Source: a bacterium (GTDB taxonomy: Bacteria > Verrucomicrobiota > Verrucomicrobiia > Limisphaerales > UBA11358). From it: 64,000 nucleotides of DNA. Shown here piece after piece: positions 17,311 to 25,444 of this stretch (within the stretch, counting starts at the first letter, position 1; the number at the start of each line of letters is the position of its first letter). The stretch spans positions 186,001-250,000 of the forward strand of contig JAKAFL010000001.1 of NCBI GenBank assembly GCA_021817945.1, given 5' to 3'. The position numbers and the translations under genes are program-made. The notes beneath the pieces are model-generated. The model had not been told where the DNA came from, made no database searches, and saw only the letters and a program-made list of their open reading frames with translations.

Positions 17311-18796
17311 GAAAAGCATCTCATGGGGCGCAGCCAGGACTGCGGCCATCCTGGCAATCTGCACAACACTGTTGCTTACAGGTTGCGAAACCGGGCCGGT
17401 GTACCACAAGCCCGATGTAAAAACGCCCGAAAATTGGGACAGCCAGGGACTCGGAACCCAAAGCGGCCTCCTACCCGGTGAATGGTGGGATTTATTCAAG
17501 GATCCGGAACTGGACCAACTGGAAAGCGAGGTGCAAAAAGCCAATCCCACGCTAAAGGAAGCCATCTCGCATGTGGACCAATCCCGGGCAATGGCCCGCG
17601 TGGCAGGATCCCGCTTGTTTCCACAACTCACACTGGATCCATCCATCACCAGCCTTCATCTGGCAGCGGATCAGGTTCCACCGGAACTCACGGCCACAGC
17701 CTACACCATCCCGCTGGACCTGGAATACGAGGTGGATTTATGGGGAAGAGTGAGGCACAGCCTGGAAAATGCGCGGGCGCAGGCGCAGGCCACCGTGGCA
17801 GATTACGCCGCCATACGCCTCATGCTGCAGGCTGATGTGGCGGTGAATTATTTTCAACTTCGGGAAAAAGACAGAGAATTGGAATTTCAACGGCAAAAGG
17901 TTTCCATCCTGGCAGTCCGGGAACACATCATGCAAATCCGCTACAGAAGCGGGTTGACCTCGGACCTTGAATCGGAAACGGCGCAACAAGAACTGGAATC
18001 GGGGCAAAAGACCCTTGAGGAGGAAGAAAGGCAACGCACCGATTTCCAGCATGCAATTGCGCTGCTCTGCGGTCAACCAAGCCCTGGCTTTCAGGTGCCC
18101 GTGGCAAAATGGAACCCCACCCTGCCCTTGGTTCCATTGGCTTTGCCATCCACACTTTTGGAACGCCGCCCGGATGTGGAATCGGCTGAACGGAAACTTG
18201 CCGCAGCCTGTGCCAGGGAAGGAATGGCCACGGCGGACTTTTTTCCTTCCATTGACCTTGTGGCTGGGGCTGGTTATTCCACGTTTTCCCCGGAAAGTCT
18301 GGTAACCTGGCAAAGCCAGTATTTTCAGGCAGGCCCCAATGTGAGCCTGCCCTTGCTCAATGGCGGACGCTTGAGAGCCAGCCTTAAGGGAGCCAGGGCT
18401 GATTACCAGGCCAGCCTGAGCCTCTATCAAAAGCAGGTTTTGAAGGCATTCAGGGATGTATCCGACGCACTGGAGGATTCGCACAACTTCGAGAAACAAT
18501 GGGCTGCCCAGGAGCAAAAAGTGAAATCCGCCTGTCATGAAAGCCTGCTTTGGACTGAGCGCTGGAATCATGGGTTGGTGAATGAACTGGACGCCCAACC
18601 TGCACAACTAAGCGAAATAGAGGCGCAAACCGAAGCAATCCACCTCGAAACCCTCCAACTCATCGCAGCAGTTCACTTGATCAAGGCCTTGGGAGGGGGT
18701 TACCAGGCTCCCATGGAGAGCACTCAAAAAATCCAGCATCAAATCCGCGCGAGTGAGTCCACGCCGGCCGGCATGGCCCCAAAGATACGAGGCTGA
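17303..18796 (+). CDS. NodT-family outer-membrane efflux lipoprotein
   Basis: TolC-like trimeric outer-membrane channel. It begins with a lipoprotein signal peptide ending in a lipobox (LLLTGC, Cys about residue 28), followed by GPVYHKPDVKTP, typical of NodT/OprM factors. Two related outer-membrane efflux domains of about 190 residues each follow: motifs LDQLESEVQKANPTL, VAGSRLFPQL and YEVDLWGRVR in the first, LLERRPDVESAERKLAAAC and FFPSIDLVAGAGY in the second. With the preceding genes it makes a complete inner-membrane to outer-membrane path. Confidence 0.94.
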   Translation: MNKKSISWGAARTAAILAICTTLLLTGCETGPVYHKPDVKTPENWDSQGLGTQSGLLPGEWWDLFKDPELDQLESEVQKANPTLKEAISHVDQSRAMARVAGSRLFPQLTLDPSITSLHLAADQVPPELTATAYTIPLDLEYEVDLWGRVRHSLENARAQAQATVADYAAIRLMLQADVAVNYFQLREKDRELEFQRQKVSILAVREHIMQIRYRSGLTSDLESETAQQELESGQKTLEEEERQRTDFQHAIALLCGQPSPGFQVPVAKWNPTLPLVPLALPSTLLERRPDVESAERKLAAACAREGMATADFFPSIDLVAGAGYSTFSPESLVTWQSQYFQAGPNVSLPLLNGGRLRASLKGARADYQASLSLYQKQVLKAFRDVSDALEDSHNFEKQWAAQEQKVKSACHESLLWTERWNHGLVNELDAQPAQLSEIEAQTEAIHLETLQLIAAVHLIKALGGGYQAPMESTQKIQHQIRASESTPAGMAPKIRG

Positions 18797-18804
18797 AAGC
18801 GCCA

Positions 18805-18954
18805 TCAAACCGTGCGGGAAGCCTGGGCCACCGAATGACGCATGCGGTCAAACCACCACCGGGCCTTTTCGATGCGGACAGGACGGTTTTTGAAGGCCCT
18901 TTTTTTGAGAGTCCTGGGCAGGCCCAATTCCAGTTGCACGTTTAAGTTTATCAT
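18805..18954 (-). CDS. Small basic protein with ARWWFDRMR motif
   Basis: A 49-residue basic protein of unknown function. The C-terminal part has KARWWFDRMRHSVAQA; from memory, similar WWF-MR segments end small uncharacterised proteins in Verrucomicrobia, but no search was possible. The ATG at 18954 is preceded on the minus strand by a GGGGG stretch about eight bases upstream. An alternative start at 18990 adds 12 residues. It is convergent with the efflux operon, ending nine bases from it. Confidence 0.45.
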   Translation of the reverse strand: MINLNVQLELGLPRTLKKRAFKNRPVRIEKARWWFDRMRHSVAQASRTV

Positions 18955-19026
18955 AATCGTGCCCCCACTCTGGCAGATGGGGTGAGACATGCACTGTCCA
19001 ACCCAAAAGATTTTATCGGGTTTATC

Positions 19027-19413
19027 TCATGGTTGCAATTCGATGACATCGCCCGGTTCGAGCGGCACCACGGCTCCCTGAAACAAAACATCGGGATTCA
19101 ACGAGGCGCTTTCGTGGTCCCTGGTAATCGTGATGGAGGTTGGGGAACGGGTGTCCTGATAAATGGCAGTGGCCAGGGCCTGGACCAGTGTGAGTCCCGC
19201 CACCCAGGGAACCCGATGGATTTGAACCGGCCCAAGGACCGTGACAAATTGGCTGGCGCTTGGAGCCATGGCTGCTTGGAATGCAGCGTTTTGGCCAGCC
19301 AGAAAGGCATTTTGCTCTTGAATTTGGGTTTGGTGTCCTGAGGCGCAGCCTGAAAGAATGGAGGCAAACCCCAGCGCCAAAATCCAACCCGAAGGAAATT
19401 GCCAACGAGTCAT
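19027..19413 (-). CDS. Small SLBB-like lipoprotein
   Basis: Predicted outer- or inner-membrane lipoprotein of 128 residues. A signal peptide ends at the lipobox ILSGC (about residue 24). The remainder resembles a single SLBB/soluble ligand-binding beta-grasp domain of polysaccharide export proteins: VTVLGPVQIHRVPW, GLTLVQALATA, ITITRD, and the closing PLEPGDVIELQP. It lacks the N-terminal polysaccharide export domain, so it is not a normal Wza. Its ATG at 19413 overlaps the panB stop in an ATGA, so it is probably translated with panB. Function unknown; sugar-polymer export is suggested by the fold only. Confidence 0.7.
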   Translation of the reverse strand: MTRWQFPSGWILALGFASILSGCASGHQTQIQEQNAFLAGQNAAFQAAMAPSASQFVTVLGPVQIHRVPWVAGLTLVQALATAIYQDTRSPTSITITRDHESASLNPDVLFQGAVVPLEPGDVIELQP

Positions 19414-20204
19414 GACACGACGGAGCTGGCACCGCCTGGGACGGAAAGGGAGGCTTTCCATGCGTGGATGGCAGAAACTGCCAGGGCAGCGCATTGGGCA
19501 CGGGGTTTGACAAAACCGGGAGTAAACCAGGGGAACCCGCCAATGAGATCCTGCGTCACCAGAATCTGTCCGTCACAGTGCGGACCGCTGCCAATACCAA
19601 TAACAGGCACGGACACCTCATGGGCTATCTCCCTGGCCACATTCGGCGTGACCAGTTCGAGAATGATTGCAAAGACCCCCGCCTCATCGAGCATGCGTGC
19701 ATCTTGAAGGAGACGGAGATGTTCTTCCTCCTTTTTGCCCTTGATTTTGTATCCGCCCTCTTCCAACACATGCTGCGGGAGCATTCCCAAGTGGGCGCAA
19801 AAGGGTATGCCCTCTGAAATGATGGCCTTGATTTGGGGGAGGATTTCGGCGCCTCCTTCAGCTTTTACAAACCCCGCCCCCGCCTCAACCAAAGCCCTGG
19901 CATTGTTCATAGCCTGGGCAGGCGTTTGGTAGGATCGAAAAGGAAGATCAGCCCCGAGCAAGGCCCGGGTTTGAGCCCGGGCTGCGGCGCGAACGTGGTG
20001 CAGCATCTCCGCCATTGTAACATGCGTTGTATCCGGGTAACCCAATACCACCATGCCCACAGAATCACCCACCAGAAGCAACGGAATGCCCGCTTCATCC
20101 AGCAACCTTGCCATGGCGAAATCATACGCGGTGAGCGCGGCAATGGGCTGGCCATCCAATTTCATTTTTTGAATGATTTCGATGGTGATTTTGGCCTGGC
20201 TCAT
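19410..20204 (-). CDS. panB: 3-methyl-2-oxobutanoate hydroxymethyltransferase
   Basis: Catalyses transfer of a hydroxymethyl group from methylenetetrahydrofolate to 2-oxoisovalerate, the first step of pantothenate synthesis. Family signatures are clear: ALTAYDFAMARLLDEAG, LLVGDSVGMVVLGYPDT, VKAEGG, GMLPQHVLEEGGYKIKGK and VIGIGSGPHCDGQILV. Length 264 is normal. It is the fifth gene of a minus-strand run (phoB, phoR, thiG, hldE1-type kinase, panB), 34 bp after the kinase. A second pantothenate gene, panD, lies at 30.2 kb; panC is not in the window. Confidence 0.97.
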   Translation of the reverse strand: MSQAKITIEIIQKMKLDGQPIAALTAYDFAMARLLDEAGIPLLLVGDSVGMVVLGYPDTTHVTMAEMLHHVRAAARAQTRALLGADLPFRSYQTPAQAMNNARALVEAGAGFVKAEGGAEILPQIKAIISEGIPFCAHLGMLPQHVLEEGGYKIKGKKEEEHLRLLQDARMLDEAGVFAIILELVTPNVAREIAHEVSVPVIGIGSGPHCDGQILVTQDLIGGFPWFTPGFVKPRAQCAALAVSAIHAWKASLSVPGGASSVVS

Positions 20205-20238
20205 GAAAAAGTATCTTTAGAGGGTTGCTTTATCAGGC

Positions 20239-21246
20239 TCAAAAACTCTTCAAGAGTTCCGCCGGTGAAGTGGTTGCGGTGCCCACCTTGCCCACCACGA
20301 TGCCTGCGGCATGGTTGGAAAGGATGGATGCCTCAAGGGGAGAGGCACCGGCAGCGATGGCCAGTGTAAAAACAGAAATGACCGTGTCTCCGGCCCCTGA
20401 AACGTCAAAAACCTCCTGTGCAACCGTTGGAATGTGAAACGGCGGGGCATCGCGCTGGCATAATAGCATTCCCAATTCGCCCAGTGTGATGAGGAGCACA
20501 GCCGGACGTAATTCCCGGAGCAGACGCTCGGAAACTTTCGCAAGCGTGGGGTCTTTCAGGGGATTTTCCGTGCGGGTGTCATCCGCCAGGCCCGCCAACT
20601 GAAACGCCTCGCGGCGGTTGGGTGTTATGAGCGACAGTCCGGTTAAATTCAATTGATGCACCGGCTTGGGATCCAGACTCAGCCAAATGCCCCTTTTCCG
20701 GCAGGCCGCCTTGACTTGGTCCAAAAAGGGCTGGGAAACGACTCCTTTGCCGTAATCTCCCACGATCACCGCATCCGCGTCATGGATGGCGGCATCGAAA
20801 CGACTGGCCAATAATCTCGATGAGTTTTTATCGGGTAAACCGACCGATTCACGATCAATCCGAACCACTTGCTGTTGATGAGCCACGATGCGGGTTTTGA
20901 TTGTGGTGTGGCGGACCGGGCTCTTCACCAACCGTCCTCCATTAATGGCCTGTTGCCGGAGGATTTCGCACAGCTTGCGACCGGCATCATCCACGCCGAT
21001 GATTCCCATCAGGTCCACTCCGGCATTAAAGGCGGCAATGTTCCTGGCCACATTGGCGGCACCACCCGGCATGAAATTCTCACGGGAAAACTCCACCACC
21101 GGCACTGGCGCCTCGGGTGAAATGCGCGAGACATTTCCCCAAATAAATTGGTCCAGCATCACGTCGCCCAAGACAAGCACGCGGAGTTTTGCGGCTTTCG
21201 CCAGGATTTTGCGGATTCGCGCCAGGTTCAAAGCAGGTGTTTTCAT
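20239..21246 (-). CDS. Heptose-7-phosphate kinase, RfaE1/HldE N-terminal type
   Basis: PfkB-family sugar kinase. It matches the kinase half of HldE, which phosphorylates D-glycero-D-manno-heptose 7-phosphate at C1 in ADP-heptose synthesis for lipopolysaccharide. Motifs: VLVLGDVMLDQFIWG near the start, GGAANVARNIAAFNA, a DYGKGV segment, and the C-terminal active-site DVSGAGDTVISVF with catalytic Asp. The cytidylyltransferase half of HldE is absent, so it is the stand-alone kinase form. The ATG at 21246 is two bases after the thiG stop; an upstream TTG is also in frame. Other PfkB sugar kinases cannot be fully excluded. Confidence 0.9.
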   Translation of the reverse strand: MKTPALNLARIRKILAKAAKLRVLVLGDVMLDQFIWGNVSRISPEAPVPVVEFSRENFMPGGAANVARNIAAFNAGVDLMGIIGVDDAGRKLCEILRQQAINGGRLVKSPVRHTTIKTRIVAHQQQVVRIDRESVGLPDKNSSRLLASRFDAAIHDADAVIVGDYGKGVVSQPFLDQVKAACRKRGIWLSLDPKPVHQLNLTGLSLITPNRREAFQLAGLADDTRTENPLKDPTLAKVSERLLRELRPAVLLITLGELGMLLCQRDAPPFHIPTVAQEVFDVSGAGDTVISVFTLAIAAGASPLEASILSNHAAGIVVGKVGTATTSPAELLKSF

Positions 21247-21248
21247 AA

Positions 21249-22037
21249 TCAATCCAGGAATGCTGTCAGAGGGCTTGTGGGAGAAGCGTGACGTGCCGAC
21301 CCTGGAAGGCCGACATTGAAAGCCTGCCGCCCGGCAAGGACAGCCAGCTTGAAGGCTTCCGCCATTTGCACGGGATCGGAAGCAACGGCAATGGCGGTAT
21401 TCACGAGGACAGCGTCTGCCCCCATTTCCATGGCCTCAGCCGCATGACTGGGAGCACCGATCCCTGCATCCACCACCACGGGGACGGTCGCCTGCTCGAT
21501 AATGATTCGAATTTGATCACGGGTTTGCAGGCCACCATTGGACCCGATGGGCGAACCAAGCGGCATGACAGTGGCACAGCCCACCTCTTGAAGGTGTTTG
21601 GCCAGCACAGGGTCTGCATTGATATATGGAAGAACAGTGAAACCTTCCTGCACCAGGATTTCTGCCGCCTTGAAGGTCTCAACCGGGTCGGGAAGCAGGT
21701 ACCGGGGATCGGGATGAATTTCCAGTTTGATCCATTTTGGCAAGCCGGCCGCCACGGCAAGACGCGCCAGACGCACTGCCTCCCCGGCATTCATTGCGCC
21801 GCTGGTATTAGCCAGGACCAGATACCGGTTCGGATCAATGAATTCAAGAATGTTGGCATAGGGATCGCCAGCCCCTGAAAGGTCGGCCCTGCGAAGAGCC
21901 ACGGTTACCATTTCCGAGCCGCTGGCATCCATGGCGTTCCGCATGAGCTCTGGGGAGGAAAATTTGCCCGTGCCCAAAATGAGCCTGGAACGGAACTGAC
22001 GTCCGGCAATGACCAAAGGTTGTTCGTTTAACGACAT
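21249..22037 (-). CDS. thiG: Thiazole synthase
   Basis: Forms the thiazole phosphate ring of thiamine from 1-deoxy-xylulose 5-phosphate, dehydroglycine and ThiS thiocarboxylate. Typical features: RLILGTGKF at the start, [29 protein letters not shown] (catalytic Lys), [31 protein letters not shown] and [28 protein letters not shown]. Length about 262 is normal. No other thi gene is nearby, so its partners must be elsewhere. The ATG at 22037 is chosen; ATGs upstream (22046, 22097) are possible. No thi-box riboswitch was seen upstream. Confidence 0.97.
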   Translation of the reverse strand: MSLNEQPLVIAGRQFRSRLILGTGKFSSPELMRNAMDASGSEMVTVALRRADLSGAGDPYANILEFIDPNRYLVLANTSGAMNAGEAVRLARLAVAAGLPKWIKLEIHPDPRYLLPDPVETFKAAEILVQEGFTVLPYINADPVLAKHLQEVGCATVMPLGSPIGSNGGLQTRDQIRIIIEQATVPVVVDAGIGAPSHAAEAMEMGADAVLVNTAIAVASDPVQMAEAFKLAVLAGRQAFNVGLPGSARHASPTSPLTAFLD

Positions 22038-22117
22038 TGAATACATGGTAAAAAACGGCGCGAATTTGTCGAGACGACAAGCCACGGGGCCGGACACCCG
22101 CGATTTGCCTCAAAAGT

Positions 22118-23293
22118 TCAAGATGGAGGCAAGGGCGGCAACGTGAAAAAGAAGGTGGCTCCCTTGCCCACTTCGCTTTCTACCCAAACACGGCCATCGT
22201 GGGCTTGGACAATGTGTTTGACAATGGAAAGCCCCAGCCCCGTTCCTCCCTGGTCCCTGGAACGCGCTTTGTCCACCCGATAAAACCTTTCAAACACCCT
22301 GTCGAGGGCCTCAGGCGGAATTCCCGGACCATCATCCCGCACATGCACTTCAACGGAGGAATCCGCCAACCGCCGGGCACCGATCATCACTTTTCCGTGA
22401 GTCCGGCCATATTTAATGGCATTGTCCACCAGGTTGGCCAGCACCTGGTCCATGCGGTTGGGATCAATCAACACCAGAAAATCCTCCAGATTGTTGATCA
22501 AGACCATGTTTTTGGATTCCGCGCGGGCGTGCAAATCAGACAGGATTTTATCCGCCAACCCGCGCAACGAAACGGGTTGAAGGCTAAGTTGGATTCTTTC
22601 GGACTCCAGCGCCGAAATCGTGAGAAGGTCCTGGATGAGCAAATTCAAGCGCTGGGTGTTGCGCTCAATGATTTTCAAAAAACGCTGGGTCACCTCCGGT
22701 TGCTGGCTGGCACCATCAAGAAGGGTCTCCACGTAGCCTTTGATAAGGGAAAGCGGCGTTCGCAGTTCGTGGCTGACATTGGCGACGAATTCCTCCCGCG
22801 TGCGCTCAAGTTGCTTGAGACGGGTAAGGTCGTGAAAAACAAGAATAGTACCCTCGCGGCGTCCATCCGAATCATGGATGACTGCGGCATTGACCTGAAG
22901 CCAGCGCTCGTTGATGTCGGGAAGCTTGAGTTCGTAGTTGAGCACTTGTCCGTTTGTCTCGACCTGGCTGACCAAGTCCTCCAAGGCATGCAGGCGGAGG
23001 GCCTCCAAAATGGATTTGCCCCGGAGTTCCACCTTGACACCGAAAAGTGATTTGAAAGACCGGTTGGCCAGTGTGATGCGGTGGTTATGATCCAGCAGCA
23101 GCAAACCCTCCAACATGGAATTGAACAAAACCTGTTCCCGCGCCTTGGCAAAAAGTTCGGTTTGTTGTTGCCGACGCTGCAAATCCAGCAACTCCGCGTT
23201 GAATTGCCCCGTTTTGGCGTCAAAACGCCGTTTCCAAGCCAGATGAACTCCCAGGGCCAGAAACAACAGAAGAATCGCGAGAACGGCCCACAT
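22118..23293 (-). CDS. phoR: PhoR-type sensor histidine kinase
   Basis: Membrane sensor kinase, presumed partner of the PhoB-like regulator just upstream. A short N-terminal membrane segment (WAVLAILLLFLALGVHLAW) is followed by a basic linker, a PAS domain (about residues 65-165), HisKA with EFVANVSHELRTPLSLIKGY (phospho-His), and HATPase with DNAIKYG, DDGPGIPPEALDRVFERFYRVD and GGTGLGLSIVKHIVQAH. The ATG at 23293 has a GGGAG ribosome site seven bases upstream, better than the in-frame ATG at 23332. It follows phoB by 87 bp. With only one membrane segment and no periplasmic domain, it probably senses through other membrane proteins, as PhoR does with PstB/PhoU. Assignment as phosphate-responsive is inference. 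Confidence 0.88.
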   Translation of the reverse strand: MWAVLAILLLFLALGVHLAWKRRFDAKTGQFNAELLDLQRRQQQTELFAKAREQVLFNSMLEGLLLLDHNHRITLANRSFKSLFGVKVELRGKSILEALRLHALEDLVSQVETNGQVLNYELKLPDINERWLQVNAAVIHDSDGRREGTILVFHDLTRLKQLERTREEFVANVSHELRTPLSLIKGYVETLLDGASQQPEVTQRFLKIIERNTQRLNLLIQDLLTISALESERIQLSLQPVSLRGLADKILSDLHARAESKNMVLINNLEDFLVLIDPNRMDQVLANLVDNAIKYGRTHGKVMIGARRLADSSVEVHVRDDGPGIPPEALDRVFERFYRVDKARSRDQGGTGLGLSIVKHIVQAHDGRVWVESEVGKGATFFFTLPPLPPS

Positions 23294-23380
23294 GATAAGC
23301 TCCCTAATTGCAACCTGTTTGCACGGGAACAAGCCCCCATCTCCAAACGATTACAGGCAATTGAAACGGCAACAGAATAT

Positions 23381-24061
23381 TCACTCCACAAAACGATAAC
23401 CCACACCGCGCACCGTGTCCAAATGTTTGGAAGCAGGTCCGAGTTTTTCCCTCAGCCGCCGCATGTGAGTGTCCACAGTCCGGGTGTCAATCAGGCTGTC
23501 ATACTCCCATACATCCCGCAAAAGCTGGTCTCGGGATTGAACCCGGCCCGACCGCTGGGATAGAATGGTGAGAAGCCGGAATTCCGTGGCGGTCAGGTCA
23601 ATGGTCTTGCCACGCCAACTGGCCACATGGCGAGGAACATCCACCGTGAGGTCGCCAAACCGAAGCTGATCCTTCGAGTTCTCCTCAACCTGCGTTCGAG
23701 AGAGAATTTTTTTTATCCGCAATAAAAGTTCCCTGGGGCTAAAGGGCTTCGTGAGATAGTCGTCCGCCCCCAATTCCAAACCCAATACGCGGTCAATTTC
23801 CGCGGCTTTCGCCGTTAACATGATGATGGGAACCTTGGATGTGGCCGGATCCAGCCTGAGGGATTTGCAAATTTCAAACCCATCCATCTCGGGAAGCATT
23901 ACATCCAAAACGATCAAATCCGGTGTTTGACTGCGCGCACGCTTGAGAGCCTCAGCTCCATCCCCCGCCGTAGTAACCACGTAACCTGCCTGCTTGAGAT
24001 TGAACTCAAGCAATTCAACCGCCTCGGGTTCGTCATCCACAACCAAAATCTTTGGTTTCAC
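23381..24061 (-). CDS. phoB: PhoB-type response regulator (OmpR family)
   Basis: Two-domain regulator. The receiver is at residues 3-118, with acidic pocket VVDDE, phosphorylation site Asp53 (LIVLDVMLP), and KPFSPRELLLRIKKIL; the winged-helix DNA-binding domain follows, with LTATEFRLLTILSQRSGRVQ, DVWEYDS, TVDTHMRRLREKLG and TVRGVGYRF. Length and motifs match the PhoB group, and phoR follows. A direct repeat resembling a Pho box is located 58 bp upstream of the start, suggesting autoregulation. No pst or phoU genes lie in the window, so the phosphate role is inferred. Confidence 0.92.
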   Translation of the reverse strand: MKPKILVVDDEPEAVELLEFNLKQAGYVVTTAGDGAEALKRARSQTPDLIVLDVMLPEMDGFEICKSLRLDPATSKVPIIMLTAKAAEIDRVLGLELGADDYLTKPFSPRELLLRIKKILSRTQVEENSKDQLRFGDLTVDVPRHVASWRGKTIDLTATEFRLLTILSQRSGRVQSRDQLLRDVWEYDSLIDTRTVDTHMRRLREKLGPASKHLDTVRGVGYRFVE

Positions 24062-24085
24062 GGGTTTGAAGATGGCACGACACTC

Positions 24086-24136
24086 ATTTTAGCACAATTG
24101 CAAACCGGCAAAAAAACAGTGACGATTCAGTGACGA
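24086..24136 (-). promoter_or_regulatory. Candidate phoB promoter with Pho box-like direct repeat
   Basis: On the minus strand TCGTCAC occurs twice, separated by four bases (TGAA), giving an 11-bp period; the copies lie at 24119-24125 and 24130-24136. PhoB binding sites in E. coli are 7-bp CTGTCAT half-sites with a 4-bp AT-rich spacer, so spacing and core agree. Downstream is an extended -10, TGC-TAAAAT (24086-24091 for TAAAAT), 25 bases before the phoB ATG. The -35 region is poor (TTTTTG), as in activator-dependent promoters. Confidence 0.55.
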
Positions 24137-24429
24137 TTCGAAAGTAAACGCACACGCATAAAGACCAACCAATGAGGGATTTTCATTCACAAACAATTAT
24201 TCAGCAACAAATTGGCAAGATTTAAACCTGTCGGTTGGCAGGGCTGATTGTCTTGATTCGGTTCTGAAAAATCCCAGATTCAGACCGGGTTCCAGTTCAA
24301 AATTAAAACTTTAATGCAAGAAACACGGTTCTTCGCCAGGATTCGGTCGAGATCATTTTCATGTGTCATGACTCACCCTTCTTGGGTGCAAAAAGACCCA
24401 CAAAAAATGTTTTTCAATTAAAAAAGAAA
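24137..24429. other. Intergenic region between phoB and tRNA-Tyr
   Basis: No gene or convincing structure is seen; moderately AT-rich. It receives the 3' end of the minus-strand tRNA-Tyr transcript. No strong terminator is seen. Confidence 0.4.
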
Positions 24430-24515
24430 TGGTGGTAGGTGATGGATTCGAACCATCGAAGGCGTAAGCCAGCAGATTTACAGTCTGCCCCCGTTGGCCA
24501 CTTGGGTAACCTACC
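24430..24515 (-). tRNA. tRNA-Tyr (anticodon GTA)
   Basis: An 86-nt class II tRNA. The 5' strand GGTAGGT pairs with ACCTACC at the 3' end, followed by discriminator A and an encoded CCA. The anticodon loop CTGTAAA has anticodon GTA (complement at 24479-24481), flanked by a CAGA/TCTG stem. A long variable arm (around GGCTTACGCC) and a T-arm with GGTTCGAATCC complete it. The long variable arm with GTA fits bacterial tRNA-Tyr. Confidence 0.97.
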
Positions 24516-24536
24516 GCAGCAAAGTGCGAGCCGTGG

Positions 24537-24565
24537 ATTAAACCAAACCGAACGCCCTGGCTCAA
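24537..24565 (-). promoter_or_regulatory. Sigma-70-type promoter of tRNA-Tyr
   Basis: On the minus strand, TTGAGC (24560-24565) and TTTAAT (24537-24542) are separated by exactly 17 bases. The -10 lies about 22 bases before the tRNA 5' end. Confidence 0.55.
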
Positions 24566-24735
24566 GTTGATTTTTAAAAAATGTAAACAAAAGCAGTGGA
24601 TCAAATGTTGCCTGAATGATTCTTTTGGAACTCCCGGATGCACAGTTTTCACGCCAGTCCGGTCCACCAGCCAGGCGCGAATTCGGCGCCCCTGAACCCA
24701 GGAATCCAGGAAAGCATGGGATGATGGATTAGCTT

Positions 24736-24764
24736 TTGAAAATTCAATTTGTTTTAAATATACA
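24736..24764 (+). promoter_or_regulatory. Sigma-70-type promoter of the methyltransferase-ClC pair
   Basis: TTGAAA at 24736-24741 and TATACA at 24759-24764 with a 17-base spacer, 40 bases ahead of the methyltransferase ATG. Each hexamer differs from consensus by one base. Confidence 0.55.
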
Positions 24765-24804
24765 GCTTCTTCGATTTGAATTATTTTGTTCGAGGTTTAT
24801 TTAA

Positions 24805-25443
24805 ATGAATTTTGATCGTTTAGCGCCGCATTATGGCTGGATGGAACTGGCATTTGCGGGTCCCTTAATGCAGCGATGTCGGACTCATTTCTTGACAGAG
24901 AGCGGGAGGTTTCGCCGGGCACTCTTGCTGGGAGAAGGCAGGGGCCGATTTCTATTAAGACTCATGAAGACCAACCCGCATGTGCGCATCACCTGCGTGG
25001 AGAAAAGCGGGGCGATGGTTCGCTGCATGCTCGCGAAAATAAAGAAGAGTGGTTTGGATCCGTCCCGGGTGGATTTCCAGCAAATGGATGCCTTGGATTG
25101 GCGGGCTCGTGGCAGGCGCTATGACTTGCTGGCAACCCATTTTTTCCTGGACTGTTTCACTGCCGAGACACTGGAGGGCCTGGTGATGGAACTGGCGGCG
25201 GCCGCCAGCCCGGGCGCCACCTGGCTGGTATCTGATTTCAGGGTGCCGGACCGAGGCTGGCGCAAATGGAGGGCGCGGGCGCTGCTTAGGCTTCTCTACG
25301 ATTTTTTTTGGATCACCACCGGGCTTTCCGCCCGCAACCTCGTTCCCCCTGGCCAATACCTCAGAAAGGCAGGATTCCGGCTGGAGGACCGCCGACTTGA
25401 AAATGCTGGATTCGCATATTCAGAACGATGGACATTGATTTAA
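24805..25443 (+). CDS. SAM-dependent methyltransferase, class I
   Basis: Small cytoplasmic methyltransferase of unknown substrate. The Rossmann-type motif I is LLLGEGRGRFLL (about residues 41-52), acidic motif II is ITCVEKSGAMV, VDFQQMDALDW is motif III, and YDLLATHFFLDCF is motif IV. The C-terminal half is short, with basic patches. Length 212. The ATG at 24805 agrees with the open family start NFDRLAPHYGW. A stop two bases before the ClC gene makes co-transcription likely, though no functional link is clear. Confidence 0.8.
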   Translation: MNFDRLAPHYGWMELAFAGPLMQRCRTHFLTESGRFRRALLLGEGRGRFLLRLMKTNPHVRITCVEKSGAMVRCMLAKIKKSGLDPSRVDFQQMDALDWRARGRRYDLLATHFFLDCFTAETLEGLVMELAAAASPGATWLVSDFRVPDRGWRKWRARALLRLLYDFFWITTGLSARNLVPPGQYLRKAGFRLEDRRLENAGFAYSERWTLI

Positions 25444-25444
25444 T

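Noticed and set aside
17738-18607. Minus-strand frame of 289 codons
   Set aside because: Antisense to the NodT-type channel gene.
24359-24667. Minus-strand frame of 102 codons across the tRNA
   Set aside because: Runs through the tRNA-Tyr gene; the peptide includes translated tRNA sequence.
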